64,000 nt of DNA from assembly GCF_001294645.1 (NCBI RefSeq), contig NZ_CP011868.1, positions 3,472,001-3,536,000 of the forward strand, in the 5' to 3' direction. The position numbers were made by a program, and so were the translations under genes. Shown piece by piece: positions 7,543 to 15,521 of this stretch. Source of the stretch: Pseudonocardia sp. HH130629-09 (GTDB lineage: Bacteria; Actinomycetota; Actinomycetes; Mycobacteriales; Pseudonocardiaceae). Under the pieces are notes generated by a model. It ran no database searches. It was not told the origin of the DNA and was given only the letters and a program-made list of their open reading frames with translations. Within the stretch, counting starts at the first letter, position 1, and the number at the start of each line of letters is the position of its first letter.

Positions 7543-9068
7543 CCGCCGCCGCACCGCCTCCCCTCGTGGAGGCCGGCCCGAAGGGGCTCCGGACCGGAGC
7601 GCTGGGCCTGTGGGGCAACACCGTCATCGGGCTCGGCGCCACCGCGCCCGCCTACAGCCTGGCCGCGACGCTCGGCTACGTCGTCCTCGCCGTCGGCGAG
7701 AAGGCGCCCGCGATGTTCCTCGTCGCGTTCGTGCCGATGCTGTTCGTCGCCGTCGCCTACCGCGAGCTGAACCGCGCGGTCCCCGACTGCGGGACCACGT
7801 TCACCTGGGGCACCAAGGCCTTCGGGCCGTGGGTCGGCTGGATGGGCGGCTGGGGCGTCGCGGTGTCGGCGATCATCGTGCTGGCCAACGTCGCCGAGAT
7901 CGCCGCCGTCTACACCCTGCGTGCGCTCGGGTTCGACGCCGCCGCGGAGAACACCCTGGTCAAGGTCGGTGTCGGGGTGCTGTTCATCCTGGTCATGACC
8001 TGGATCAGCCACCGCGGGATCGTGCTGTCCGAGCGGTTCCAGAACGCGCTGATCGTCTTCCAGATCGTGGTGCTCGCCGTACTGGCCGCCGGTGCGCTGT
8101 GGCTGGTGTACTCCGGCGACGCCGGCCCGCAGGCCGTGCTGCCCAGCTGGAGCTGGTTCGACCCGACCGGGATCTCCGGCTCGGCCGCGGCGCAGGCACT
8201 GATCCTGTGCATCTTCGTCTACTGGGGCTGGGACGCCTGCCTGGCCGTCGGCGAGGAGACCCGCGGCTCGACGAGCACCCCGGGCCGGGCCGCGCTCCTG
8301 GCCACGGTGATCCTGCTGGCGATCTACGTCGTCGTCGCCGTCGCACTGCAGTCCTACGCCGGGTTCGGCGCGACCGGGATCGGCCTGGCGAACCCCGAGC
8401 ACTCCGAGGACGTGCTCACCCTGCTCGGCGCGCCGATGGGCGGCACGGCGCTCACCGCGGTGCTGCTGCTGACCGTCGCGGTGTCGGCGGCGTCGTCGAC
8501 CCAGACCACGATCCTGCCCACCGCGCGCGGCGCGCTGGCGATGGCCGTCTACGGGGCGGTCCCGCCCCGCTTCGGCAGCGTCCACCCCCGCTACGCGACG
8601 CCCGGGTTCGCCACCGTCGTCATGGGTCTGTCCGCGGTGGTCTTCTACTTCGTGCTGGGCCTGGTCAGCTCGGACGCGCTGCTCGACACCGTCGCCTCGC
8701 TCGGCCTGGCCGTGGCGTTCTACTACGGCATCACCGCCTTCGCCTGCGTCTGGTACTTCCGGCGCACCCTGCTGCGCTCACCGCGCGACCTGCTGATGCG
8801 CGGCCTGCTGCCGCTGCTCGGCGGGGTGGTCATGGTGTGGGCGTTCGTGCAGAGCTCGATCGACATGCTCGACCCCGGCTACGGCGAGACCTCCTTCGGC
8901 CCGGTCGGCGGGGTGTTCGTGATCGGCGTCGGCATGATCGCGCTCGGTGTGCCGCTGATGCTGGCCTGCGCGGTGCGGCTGCGGCCGTTCTTCCGCGGCG
9001 AGACCCTCGACGAGAACACCCCGGTGCTCGTCCCGGAGACCGGTGAGCCGCCCTACGGCGGTTCCTAG
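7539..9068 (+). CDS. APC-superfamily amino acid permease
   Basis: An approximately 509-residue integral membrane transporter for an amino acid or amine. About twelve hydrophobic segments are visible. The first contains GLWGNTVIGLGATAPAYSLA, a variant of the unwound helix-1 substrate-binding motif of APC transporters, and the helix-2 region is followed by YRELNRAVPDCGTTFTWGTKAFG. The start is uncertain: TTG 7539 is in frame and overlaps the stop of an 11-codon GTG mini-frame (7507-7542), which suggests translational coupling; GTG 7566 is the alternative. It follows a palindromic terminator, so it probably has its own promoter. Substrate unknown. Confidence 0.85.
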   Translation: MTAAAPPPLVEAGPKGLRTGALGLWGNTVIGLGATAPAYSLAATLGYVVLAVGEKAPAMFLVAFVPMLFVAVAYRELNRAVPDCGTTFTWGTKAFGPWVGWMGGWGVAVSAIIVLANVAEIAAVYTLRALGFDAAAENTLVKVGVGVLFILVMTWISHRGIVLSERFQNALIVFQIVVLAVLAAGALWLVYSGDAGPQAVLPSWSWFDPTGISGSAAAQALILCIFVYWGWDACLAVGEETRGSTSTPGRAALLATVILLAIYVVVAVALQSYAGFGATGIGLANPEHSEDVLTLLGAPMGGTALTAVLLLTVAVSAASSTQTTILPTARGALAMAVYGAVPPRFGSVHPRYATPGFATVVMGLSAVVFYFVLGLVSSDALLDTVASLGLAVAFYYGITAFACVWYFRRTLLRSPRDLLMRGLLPLLGGVVMVWAFVQSSIDMLDPGYGETSFGPVGGVFVIGVGMIALGVPLMLACAVRLRPFFRGETLDENTPVLVPETGEPPYGGS

Positions 9069-9168
9069 ACCGCACGGGGAGCGACCGGTCATCGCCCCCA
9101 TCCGGTGATGGTCCCGACGGAACGGACCGGCGACGCATCCGCCCAGGTGGGGGGCCGCCACGACGATC

Positions 9169-9951
9169 ATGACCTCGCGTACGGTGCGGCCCATGGCTTC
9201 CGACACGAGCAGGTCCACGGACAGCGGCACGGCGACCGGTACCCCGGGGACCGACGACGCGTCCGGCTCCGTCGCGACGGACCGGGCGACCACGACCGAC
9301 ACGACCGGCGGCACCGGAGCCGACTCCCCCGCCACCGACACCCCCGCGACCCCGGCCGAGAGCGCGCCGACCGCCGCCGGGAGCACGGAGGCGACCGACA
9401 CGACCTACACCGGCGCGGCCACGGGCGACTCGTCCACCGCGGCGACGCCCGCGCCGGCCGGGTCCGGCACCCCGGCCGACACCGCGACGACCACCCCGAC
9501 CTCCGAGGTGACGTCCGGGACGACCTCGGCGACGACCTCCGGTGGTGGACTCGCCGGAGCCGGCGCCGTCGTCGCCGCGGGGCTCGGCCTCGCCTCGCTC
9601 ACCGGCACCTCGGTCGGCGACATGCTGCGCGAGCGCGAGTCGCTCGTCGGGCAGATCCAGGCTGCGACCGGCAGCCCCGGCGACACCATCGAGTCCTTCT
9701 ACGGCGCACCCTGGGACGTCGCCGCCCTGGTCAACGGCGTCGTCGCGCTGGTCGCGGTGCTCGTCGGGCTCGTCCTGGTCCTCGGCCCGGCCGCCCGGCC
9801 CGCCGCGGGCGCCTGGGTCCGGCCGGTCGCACTCGGCGGCCTCGTGCTCGGCGTCCTGGGCCTGCTGGTCTCCGGCGGGATGTACCTCGACCTGTTCGCC
9901 TCGACTCCGGTGCTCCCGCAGATGCCGGGCATCCCCGGCCTCGGCGGCTGA
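9169..9951 (+). CDS. Ser/Thr-rich membrane protein of unknown function
   Basis: A 260-residue protein I do not recognise. The first ~125 residues are Thr/Ser/Ala/Asp-rich, low complexity and probably disordered. After that come a hydrophobic stretch (GGLAGAGAVVAAGLGLASL), a short polar region (DMLRERESLVGQIQ), and two clear membrane helices (ALVNGVVALVAVLVGLVLVLG and GLVLGVLGLLVSGGMYLDLF). The protein ends PQMPGIPGLGG. ATG 9169 and ATG 9193 are both possible starts; neither has a well-spaced ribosome site. Confidence 0.55.
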   Translation: MTSRTVRPMASDTSRSTDSGTATGTPGTDDASGSVATDRATTTDTTGGTGADSPATDTPATPAESAPTAAGSTEATDTTYTGAATGDSSTAATPAPAGSGTPADTATTTPTSEVTSGTTSATTSGGGLAGAGAVVAAGLGLASLTGTSVGDMLRERESLVGQIQAATGSPGDTIESFYGAPWDVAALVNGVVALVAVLVGLVLVLGPAARPAAGAWVRPVALGGLVLGVLGLLVSGGMYLDLFASTPVLPQMPGIPGLGG

Positions 9952-10159
9952 CCCGCCCCTTCGGCCAGACCCGAGCGCGCATCCCGAGACGGCTCATCCC
10001 GTGGCGGCACCGACCGGGTCGCCCCGTTCACCCGCTCGATCGCTTCCGCTACCGGTCGCCCCGATCCCGTCCCTAGGTTCGGCGCAGTTCGGCGCAGGTC
10101 ACCGCCCGGTGACCGCGTCGCACCCGCCGACCGCGGGCGACGGGGAGGAACCGACCGGG

Positions 10160-10747
10160 ATGAACGCCGTGCCGCTCCGGTCCCCGTTCGCGACGACGCT
10201 CGTCACCGTGGTCCTGCTGCTCGTCACCGGCGATGTCGCCGCGGCCGGGCCGCCGGGGACGCCCGAGCAGCGGGCGGCCACCGCGGTCGAGGTCGCCCTG
10301 CGCCAGATGGGGCTGCCGTTCGTCTGGGGTGGCAACGGGCCGGAGAACGGCGACCGCGGATTCGACTGCTCCGGGCTGACCGCCTTCGCCTACGGCGAGG
10401 CCGGCGTCGTCCTGCCGCGGACCGCGCACGCCCAGTACCGTCGCGGCCCGCAGGTGCCCGCCGGGGCCGCGCTGCACCCGGGTGACCTGGTCTTCTACGG
10501 CACCGCCGACAAGGTCCACCACGTCGGTCCGTTCGTCGGGCAGGACCGGATGGTGAGCGCGCCGACGTTCGGGATGCCGGTGCAGACCTCCTGGTACCGG
10601 TGGCGCGGCGACGACTACCTCGGCGCGACCCGCCCGGCGCAGGCCACCGACGGCGTCCCGGACCCGGCGGTGCGCGAGACCCCGGACCCGTCGATCCCGG
10701 ACGAACCCTGGTTCGACGCGGCCGCCGCGCCACCGCTGCCCCGCTGA
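10160..10747 (+). CDS. Secreted NlpC/P60-family cell-wall peptidase
   Basis: A 195-residue exported endopeptidase expected to cut peptide cross-links in peptidoglycan. A signal-type hydrophobic segment (ATTLVTVVLLLVTGDVAAAG) covers residues about 11-30. The catalytic domain shows the Cys motif in GFDCSGLTAFAYGEAG and the His motif in DKVHHVGPFVGQ, with the preceding LPFVWGGNGPENG typical of the fold. There are no SH3 or coiled-coil modules, so this is a minimal enzyme. Its C-terminal ~40 residues are Pro/Asp-rich. ATG 10160 has GGAGGAA 9 nt upstream. It converges with the STAS gene 45 nt downstream. Confidence 0.88.
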   Translation: MNAVPLRSPFATTLVTVVLLLVTGDVAAAGPPGTPEQRAATAVEVALRQMGLPFVWGGNGPENGDRGFDCSGLTAFAYGEAGVVLPRTAHAQYRRGPQVPAGAALHPGDLVFYGTADKVHHVGPFVGQDRMVSAPTFGMPVQTSWYRWRGDDYLGATRPAQATDGVPDPAVRETPDPSIPDEPWFDAAAAPPLPR

Positions 10748-10792
10748 CCGCGCGGCCCGCGGGACGGCGACGCTGCCGCCCAGGCGCCGGGG

Positions 10793-11197
10793 TCAGGACG
10801 CGTCGGCGACCGGCACGTCGACCGCGACCACGGTGAGACCGCGGCCCGGGACCAGCCGCAGCGCGCGTGCCGCCGGCGCGGCCGGGTCCAGCACCACCAC
10901 CAGGGAGGCGCCCGTGGCCCGGGCGCGGTCCGCGGCCGCACGCAGCATCGCCACACCACGCAGCCCGAGGAACCCCACTGCGTTCAGGTCCAGGACGACC
11001 CGGCCACCGGGCACGGAGTCGACCGTGGCGAGCACCCGCGCCTCGACCGAGGGGCCGGTCGCGAGGTCGATCTCGCCGGACACGCCGATGACGACGGTCG
11101 CGGCAACGCCGCGAACGACGTGGACCTGCGGGTCGGTGGTGACGGTGTCGGGCGCCGGGACGGTGAGGAGACGACGGGATGGCGTGGGCGCGGTCAT
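10793..11197 (-). CDS. STAS-domain protein (anti-sigma factor antagonist-like) without the phosphoserine motif
   Basis: A 134-residue single STAS domain with the usual pattern: VSGEIDLATGPSVEARV (strand and first helix), VVLDLNAVGFLGLRGVAML, then SLVVVLDP. In RsbV/SpoIIAA the central motif is DSSG with the phosphorylated Ser; here the corresponding residues are GLRG, so kinase control by phosphorylation at that site looks impossible. It may be a constitutive antagonist or a non-phosphorylated binding domain. No anti-sigma kinase gene is adjacent, although the giant protein at 39244-44334 carries its own RsbW- and RsbV-like domains. No strong ribosome site is seen upstream. Confidence 0.8.
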   Translation of the reverse strand: MTAPTPSRRLLTVPAPDTVTTDPQVHVVRGVAATVVIGVSGEIDLATGPSVEARVLATVDSVPGGRVVLDLNAVGFLGLRGVAMLRAAADRARATGASLVVVLDPAAPAARALRLVPGRGLTVVAVDVPVADAS

Positions 11198-11499
11198 GTG
11201 TCCGCCAGGGGGAGGTAGGGCGGGTCCCCACTACGAGGACGGTCGACCCGTGGTGCCGTCGGAGCACGGAGCTGTACCGGACGGCCGAACGGCGACGGCA
11301 CCCGAGAGGGTGTCGCCCGTGAGAGACATCGAGCAGATCCGGTCGTCGGATCGACGAGCCCGGACCGTCACCGTAGCCGTCGTCAACACCGGGTGTCCAG
11401 CGTGCGGTCCGCTCCTCCGCCGGACCGGCGCCCAGGTGCATTCCGCGGGGGCCTCGCCGCCCGGGACCGGCGCTCCCCGGCGGCGAGGACCCCGGCGGG
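11198..11499. other. Intergenic region upstream of the STAS gene and downstream of an SDR gene
   Basis: About 300 nt without a convincing gene. It must hold the STAS promoter (minus strand), but no clear -35/-10 pair or strong hairpin was found by eye. Confidence 0.5.
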
Positions 11500-12294
11500 T
11501 CACATGCCCATGCCGCCGTCGACCGGCAGACCGGCACCGTTGACGAACCGGGCGGCGTCGGAGGCCAGGAACGCGACCACGTCGGCGATGTCGGCGACCT
11601 CGCCGAGCCGACCCGACGGGGTCAGCTCGACCACCGCGCCGACCGCGGCCTCCGGGCTCTCGAACAGCCCGAGCCCGGCGGTCTCGACCGCGAGCTTCTG
11701 CCCCATCGCGGTCGGGACGAGCCCGGGGTACACGCAGTTGACCCGCACCCCGTAGCCGAGCTTGCCCGACTCCATCGCCGCGACCCGGGTGAGCCGGTCG
11801 ACGCCGGACTTGGTCGCGGAGTAGCCGCCGATGGCGGGGAACGCGATGGTCGCGGCCACCGAGGCCACGTTGATCACGGCCCCGCCGCGGCCGGCCGCGC
11901 CACCCGGGCGCATGGCGCGGAAGGCGTGCTTGATGCCGAGCATCGTGCCGAGCACGTTGACCTCGAGCATCCGGCGGACGTCGTCGGGCTCGGTGTCGGC
12001 GAGCAGCTGGGTGACCTCGACGCCCGCGTTGTTGACGACGACGTCGAGTCCACCGAACCGCTCCACCGTCTCGGCGACGGCGTTGGTCCAGGAGGCGTCG
12101 TCGGTGACGTCCAGGTGCACGAACCCGTGCTGCTCGCCGAGGGACTTCGCGAGCGTGCCGCCCGCCTCGTCCTGCAGGTCGGCGACGACGACCCGGCCAC
12201 CGGAGTCGGCCAGCGCGCGGGCCATCCCCTCGCCCAGTCCCTGTGCTCCCCCGGTCACGAGCACGGTGCGTCCGGTCAGGTCGATCTGCGTCAC
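11500..12294 (-). CDS. Short-chain dehydrogenase/reductase (SDR)
   Basis: A 264-residue classical SDR, probably NAD(H)-linked. It shows the Rossmann motif TGGAQGLGEG (~15-24), the D of VVADLQDEA after strand 2 suggesting NAD preference, NNAGVEV, and a catalytic set of Ser in NVASVAATIAF, then YSATK (YxxxK). The ending FVNGAGLPVDGGMGM is the usual SDR C-terminus. It is divergent from a TetR regulator 153 nt away, which likely controls it. The substrate, a secondary alcohol or ketone, is not predictable. Confidence 0.9.
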   Translation of the reverse strand: MTQIDLTGRTVLVTGGAQGLGEGMARALADSGGRVVVADLQDEAGGTLAKSLGEQHGFVHLDVTDDASWTNAVAETVERFGGLDVVVNNAGVEVTQLLADTEPDDVRRMLEVNVLGTMLGIKHAFRAMRPGGAAGRGGAVINVASVAATIAFPAIGGYSATKSGVDRLTRVAAMESGKLGYGVRVNCVYPGLVPTAMGQKLAVETAGLGLFESPEAAVGAVVELTPSGRLGEVADIADVVAFLASDAARFVNGAGLPVDGGMGM

Positions 12295-12447
12295 GGCGAC
12301 TCCAGTGTCGATCGGTGATGTGGGCCATAGGCTGCCGCGATCTCTGACCAGTTGTCAAGACATCGTCGGGCAGGCGTCCAGAACACCGGCGTCGGAGGCG
12401 CGCCGGTCGGTTACAGTGGCCCCTGGCGGACGACGGGAGGGGGCCGC

Positions 12448-13080
12448 GTGGCACGGGCGAACCCGGTCGACAAGCACGACGCGCGCCGTCGCGCACTGGC
12501 GGACTCGGCCCTGCAGACCCTCGGCGAGCTCGGCTACGCGCGGGCGTCGCTGCGCGAGATCGCCCAGAACTCCCCGTACAGCCACGGCGTCGTGCACTAC
12601 TACTTCGCCGACAAGCTGGAGCTGATCGTCTACTGCGTGCGGCAGTACAAGGCGGTGTGCGTGACCCGCTACGACGGCGCCGTCGCCGACGCGACGACCG
12701 CCGAAGGCCTGGTCACCGCGTTCGCGGACACCCTGTGCCAGACGATCGTCGACGAGGCCCCGATGCACCGCCTCTGGTACGACCTGCGCGCCCAGAGCAT
12801 GTTCGAGCCGAACCTGCGCGAGGCCGTCGGGCAGATCGACCGCACCCTGGAGGACATGGTGTGGCGGGTCGTCACCCGGTACGCCGAGCTCGCCGGCACC
12901 ACGGTCGCGCTCAGCCCGCACGCCGCCTACGGGATGGTCGACGGCGTGTTCCAGCAGGCCCTGCTGGGGTTCCTCACCGGCGACGACCCGCACGCGCTGG
13001 ACACCCTGCGCACCGAGGTCCGGGACCTGCTGCCGCTGACCCTGCGCCCGGTGCCGGTCGGCGCGGGCGCCGGGGCCTGA
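12448..13080 (+). CDS. TetR-family transcriptional regulator
   Basis: A 210-residue repressor-type protein. The N-terminal helix-turn-helix is clear: ALQTLGELGYARASLREIAQ then SHGVVHYYFADKLELIVYC, with the ligand-binding helices following. GTG 12448 is chosen because GGGAGG lies at 12435-12440. It is divergent from the SDR gene. The 153-bp gap contains TGAC-N5-GTCA (12345-12357), a weak dyad that could be its operator. The C-terminal domain resembles TetR members that use a long all-helical ligand pocket; the ligand is unknown. Confidence 0.85.
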   Translation: MARANPVDKHDARRRALADSALQTLGELGYARASLREIAQNSPYSHGVVHYYFADKLELIVYCVRQYKAVCVTRYDGAVADATTAEGLVTAFADTLCQTIVDEAPMHRLWYDLRAQSMFEPNLREAVGQIDRTLEDMVWRVVTRYAELAGTTVALSPHAAYGMVDGVFQQALLGFLTGDDPHALDTLRTEVRDLLPLTLRPVPVGAGAGA

Positions 13081-13089
13081 TCCCGGGCC

Positions 13090-13155
13090 TCACCGGGACC
13101 GCGCGGACAGCCCGCCGTCCACGGGCAGGCAGACGCCGTTGACGTACGCGGCGCG
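13090..13155 (-). pseudogene. Remnant of an SDR gene (C-terminus only)
   Basis: Reading on the minus strand, the last codons give AAYVNGVCLPVDGGLSARSR and a TGA at 13090-13092, which is a typical SDR C-terminus. Upstream of about 13155 the frame loses all SDR similarity and meets the remnant of a PucR-type gene pointing the other way. Only ~20 recognisable residues remain. Confidence 0.6.
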
Positions 13156-13826
13156 GGCGAGGACGAGGAGCACGCCCGGATCGCCCTGCGGACGGCCCTG
13201 TCGGGGCGTCACCCCGACGACCCGTGCGGGTGGCTCACCGCGGTCACCGGCAGCACCGCGGTGCTGCTCGCCGACTCCCCGGCGGCGGGCGCCGGGGACC
13301 TTCCCGGCGGGTGCACCGGGTCGTCGACCGGGTCGCGGAGCTGGCCCACAGCCGGTTCCGCTGCGTCGCCGGGATCGGCGGGCCGGTCGCCGCGCCGGAG
13401 CTGCTCGCCGGGTCGGTCGCGCAGGCCCGGACCGCGTGCACGGCCGCGGAGCTGGGCCTGCGGCCCCCGGTGGCCCGGTGGTCGGAGCTCGGGGCGCTCG
13501 GCCCGCTGCTCGCGGTCCCGCCGGACCACCTGACCGAGGAGACCCTCCCGGCCGAGGTGCACCGGCTCCGCGCCGCCGACCCCGACGGACGGCTGGTCGC
13601 GACCGTCCGCGCCTACCTCGACGAGGCGGGCAACGGCCCGGCCGCGGCCGCCCGGCTGCACATCCACCGGACCTCGCTCTACTACCGGCTCGACCGGGTC
13701 GCCCGGCTCACCGGCCTGGACGTCTCCGACGGCGCGACCCGGCTGGCGCTGCACCCGGGGCACACCGCGCTCGACGTCATCGAGGCCCGGGCTCACCTTC
13801 GACAGTCGGAGCACAGAACGGCCTGA
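13156..13826 (+). pseudogene. PucR/CdaR-family regulator remnant (5' end deleted, internal frameshift)
   Basis: The plus strand encodes a central-domain segment (EEHARIALRTAL, then CGWLTAVTGSTAVLLADS) in one frame and, after about 13305, the conserved C-terminus in another: VRAYLDEAGNGPAAAARLHIH, then RTSLYYRLDRV and LALHPGHTALDVIEA. HxTSxxYRLxR followed by xGxDL is the PucR helix-turn-helix signature. The N-terminal domain and start codon are absent. It abuts the SDR remnant on the opposite strand, so one deletion seems to have removed the 5' ends of two divergent genes. Confidence 0.65.
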
Positions 13827-13896
13827 TCACTCGTCCGGCGGAGGTGGTGACCGGAGCCACAGCGCCCCAGACTCTCCGCGGACCCGAGGAGGACCG

Positions 13897-14725
13897 ATGG
13901 CCACCTCCACCACCGCCGACGGCGTGACGCTCGACTTCCGCGACTCCGGCGGCGGCGTCCCGCTGGTGATGCTGCACGGCTGGGGACAGACCCAGGCGAT
14001 GTTCGCCCACCAGCTCACCGGACTCGGCGCCGGCCGCCGCGTGGTCACCTACGACCAGCGCGGGCACGGCGTCTCCGACAAGCCCCACCACGGCTACCGC
14101 ATCGCCCGGCTCGCGCAGGACCTCGTCGAGCTGCTCGACCACCTCGGGCTCGACCGCGCCGACCTGCTGGGCTGGTCGGTGGGCGCCTCGGTGCTGTGGA
14201 GCCACATCGGCACCCGCGGCACCGGCCGGATCCGCAGGCTGGTGCTGGTCGACCAGCCGGCGGCCGTCGCGGCGGTGCCGTGGATGTCGGTGGACGAGCA
14301 GGCCGGGTCGGGGGCGATCTTCGACGTCGGCGGCCTGCTCGAGCTGGCCGCGAACCTCGCCGGGCCGGAGGGCCCGAAGGTGCGGGAGGCGTTCGTCCGC
14401 TCGATGTTCTCCGGCACCCCCCGCCGAGGACGTGTGGTCCCTGGTCGCCCAGGAGATCACCCACACACCAGCCCACGCCGGAGTGCCGCTGCTGTTCGAC
14501 CACTGCGCCCAGGACTGGCACGACGTACTGCCCCGGATCGACGTCCCGACGCTGGTCGTCGGCTGCGAGGGCAGCCACGTGAGCCCGGAGTCGCAGCGCT
14601 GGATCGCCGAGCGCGTCCCGGGTGCGCGGCTGCACGTGTTCGGGACCGACGAGGCGAACTCGCACCTCGTGTTCCTGGAGAACCCCGCCGCGTTCGACGC
14701 GGTGGTCGAGGACTTCCTGGGCTGA
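13897..14725 (+). pseudogene. Alpha/beta hydrolase, frameshifted as read
   Basis: The 829 nt encode a ~275-residue alpha/beta hydrolase in two frames. The first frame carries LVMLHGWGQTQ (oxyanion HGW), YDQRGHGVSDKP and the nucleophile elbow GWSVGASV; the second carries DVPTLVVGCEGSHVSPE and the catalytic His in ANSHLVFLENP. The shift falls at a run of six C near 14415-14420; five would give the continuous SGTPAEDVWSLVAQEI. The ATG at 13897 follows GAGGACCG. It could be a haloperoxidase- or esterase-like enzyme. Whether the extra base is real or a read error cannot be told here. Confidence 0.75.
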
Positions 14726-14731
14726 ACGCCC

Positions 14732-15521
14732 TCACCGCGCGGGGTCTCCCCCGGCGTGCGCCCGGGCGATGCCGTGGGCCGCGGCGCGCAGGGCCGGGAC
14801 GAGGGTGCGGGTACGGTCGTCGCGCGGCTGCACCGTCGACAGCGCCGCGACGACGGCCCCGTCCCGGCCCCGTCCCGGCCCCGTCCCGGCCCCGCACCGG
14901 GACCGCGACGCCGGTCGCGTCGGGGTGCACGTGGCCCTCGGTGACGACGTGGCCGTCACGCCGGACGCGGGCGAGCAGGACCCGCAACCGGGCCGGATCG
15001 GTCACCGTGGCGGACGTCCGTCGTTCCAGGGGTGCCGCGAGAACGCGTTCCTGCTGGTCGGGCGACGCGTGGGCGAGCAGGACCAGACCGGAGGACGAGA
15101 CGTGCAGCGGCAGCCGCCCGGCGATCCGGGTCAGGTTGACGACGGCCCCGGGGGCGGAGAGGCGTTCGAGGAAGATGACCTCGTCGCCGTCGAGGACGCC
15201 CAGCTGCACGTGGTGCCCGACGACGGCGTGCAGGTCCCCGAGGAACGGCAGCACGGCGGCCCGCAGGGTCAGCGTCGGCGACGCCCGCTGCCCCAGCTCC
15301 CACAGCCGCATCCCGATCCGCAGCCGACCGGAGCCGGTCCGCGTGAGCAGGCCCTGCTCCACCAGCTGCCCGACCAGCCGCGACGCGGTGGCGACGTGCA
15401 GCCCCGATGCCCGGGCGATCTCGGCGACGCCCAGCTCGGGCCGCCCCGGCTCGAACAGCGACAGGATCCGCACCGCCCGGGCCAGTACCGGTTCGCCCGC
15501 GACCACGGGTGGAGTGTGCAC
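14732..15521 (-). pseudogene. IclR-family regulator disrupted by an 11-bp tandem repeat
   Basis: The N-terminal winged helix (VLARAVRILSLF, VAEIARASGLHVATASRLVG, LVEQGLLTRTGSGRLRIG) and IclR effector domain (LPFLGDLHAVVGHHVQLG, SGLVLLAHASPDQQE) are intact. The frame is lost at three copies of GGGACGGGGCC and resumes as AVVAALSTVQPRDDRTRT to a normal IclR end, HGIARAHAGGDPAR. One repeat copy would give a continuous ~255-residue protein; three copies add 22 nt and shift the frame. The GTG start at 15521 is directly adjacent to the P450 stop, so it is the last gene of a reductase-P450-regulator operon. Confidence 0.75.
14863..14895. repeat. 11-bp tandem repeat, three copies, inside the IclR gene
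   Basis: The plus-strand unit GGCCCCGTCCC is repeated head to tail three times, followed by a partial unit GGCCCCG. Because 11 is not a multiple of three, each copy change alters the reading frame; one or four copies would be in frame. Confidence 0.85.

Noticed and set aside
10070..10165. Possible ydaO-type c-di-AMP riboswitch before the NlpC/P60 gene
   Set aside because: Wall-hydrolase genes often have one, and GGGGAGGAACC looks suggestive, but the other conserved blocks are not recognisable and the site overlaps the ribosome site and start. Only a covariance search could support it.
12345..12357. TGAC-N5-GTCA as a firm TetR operator
   Set aside because: Arms of only four bases occur by chance; mentioned only as a weak candidate.
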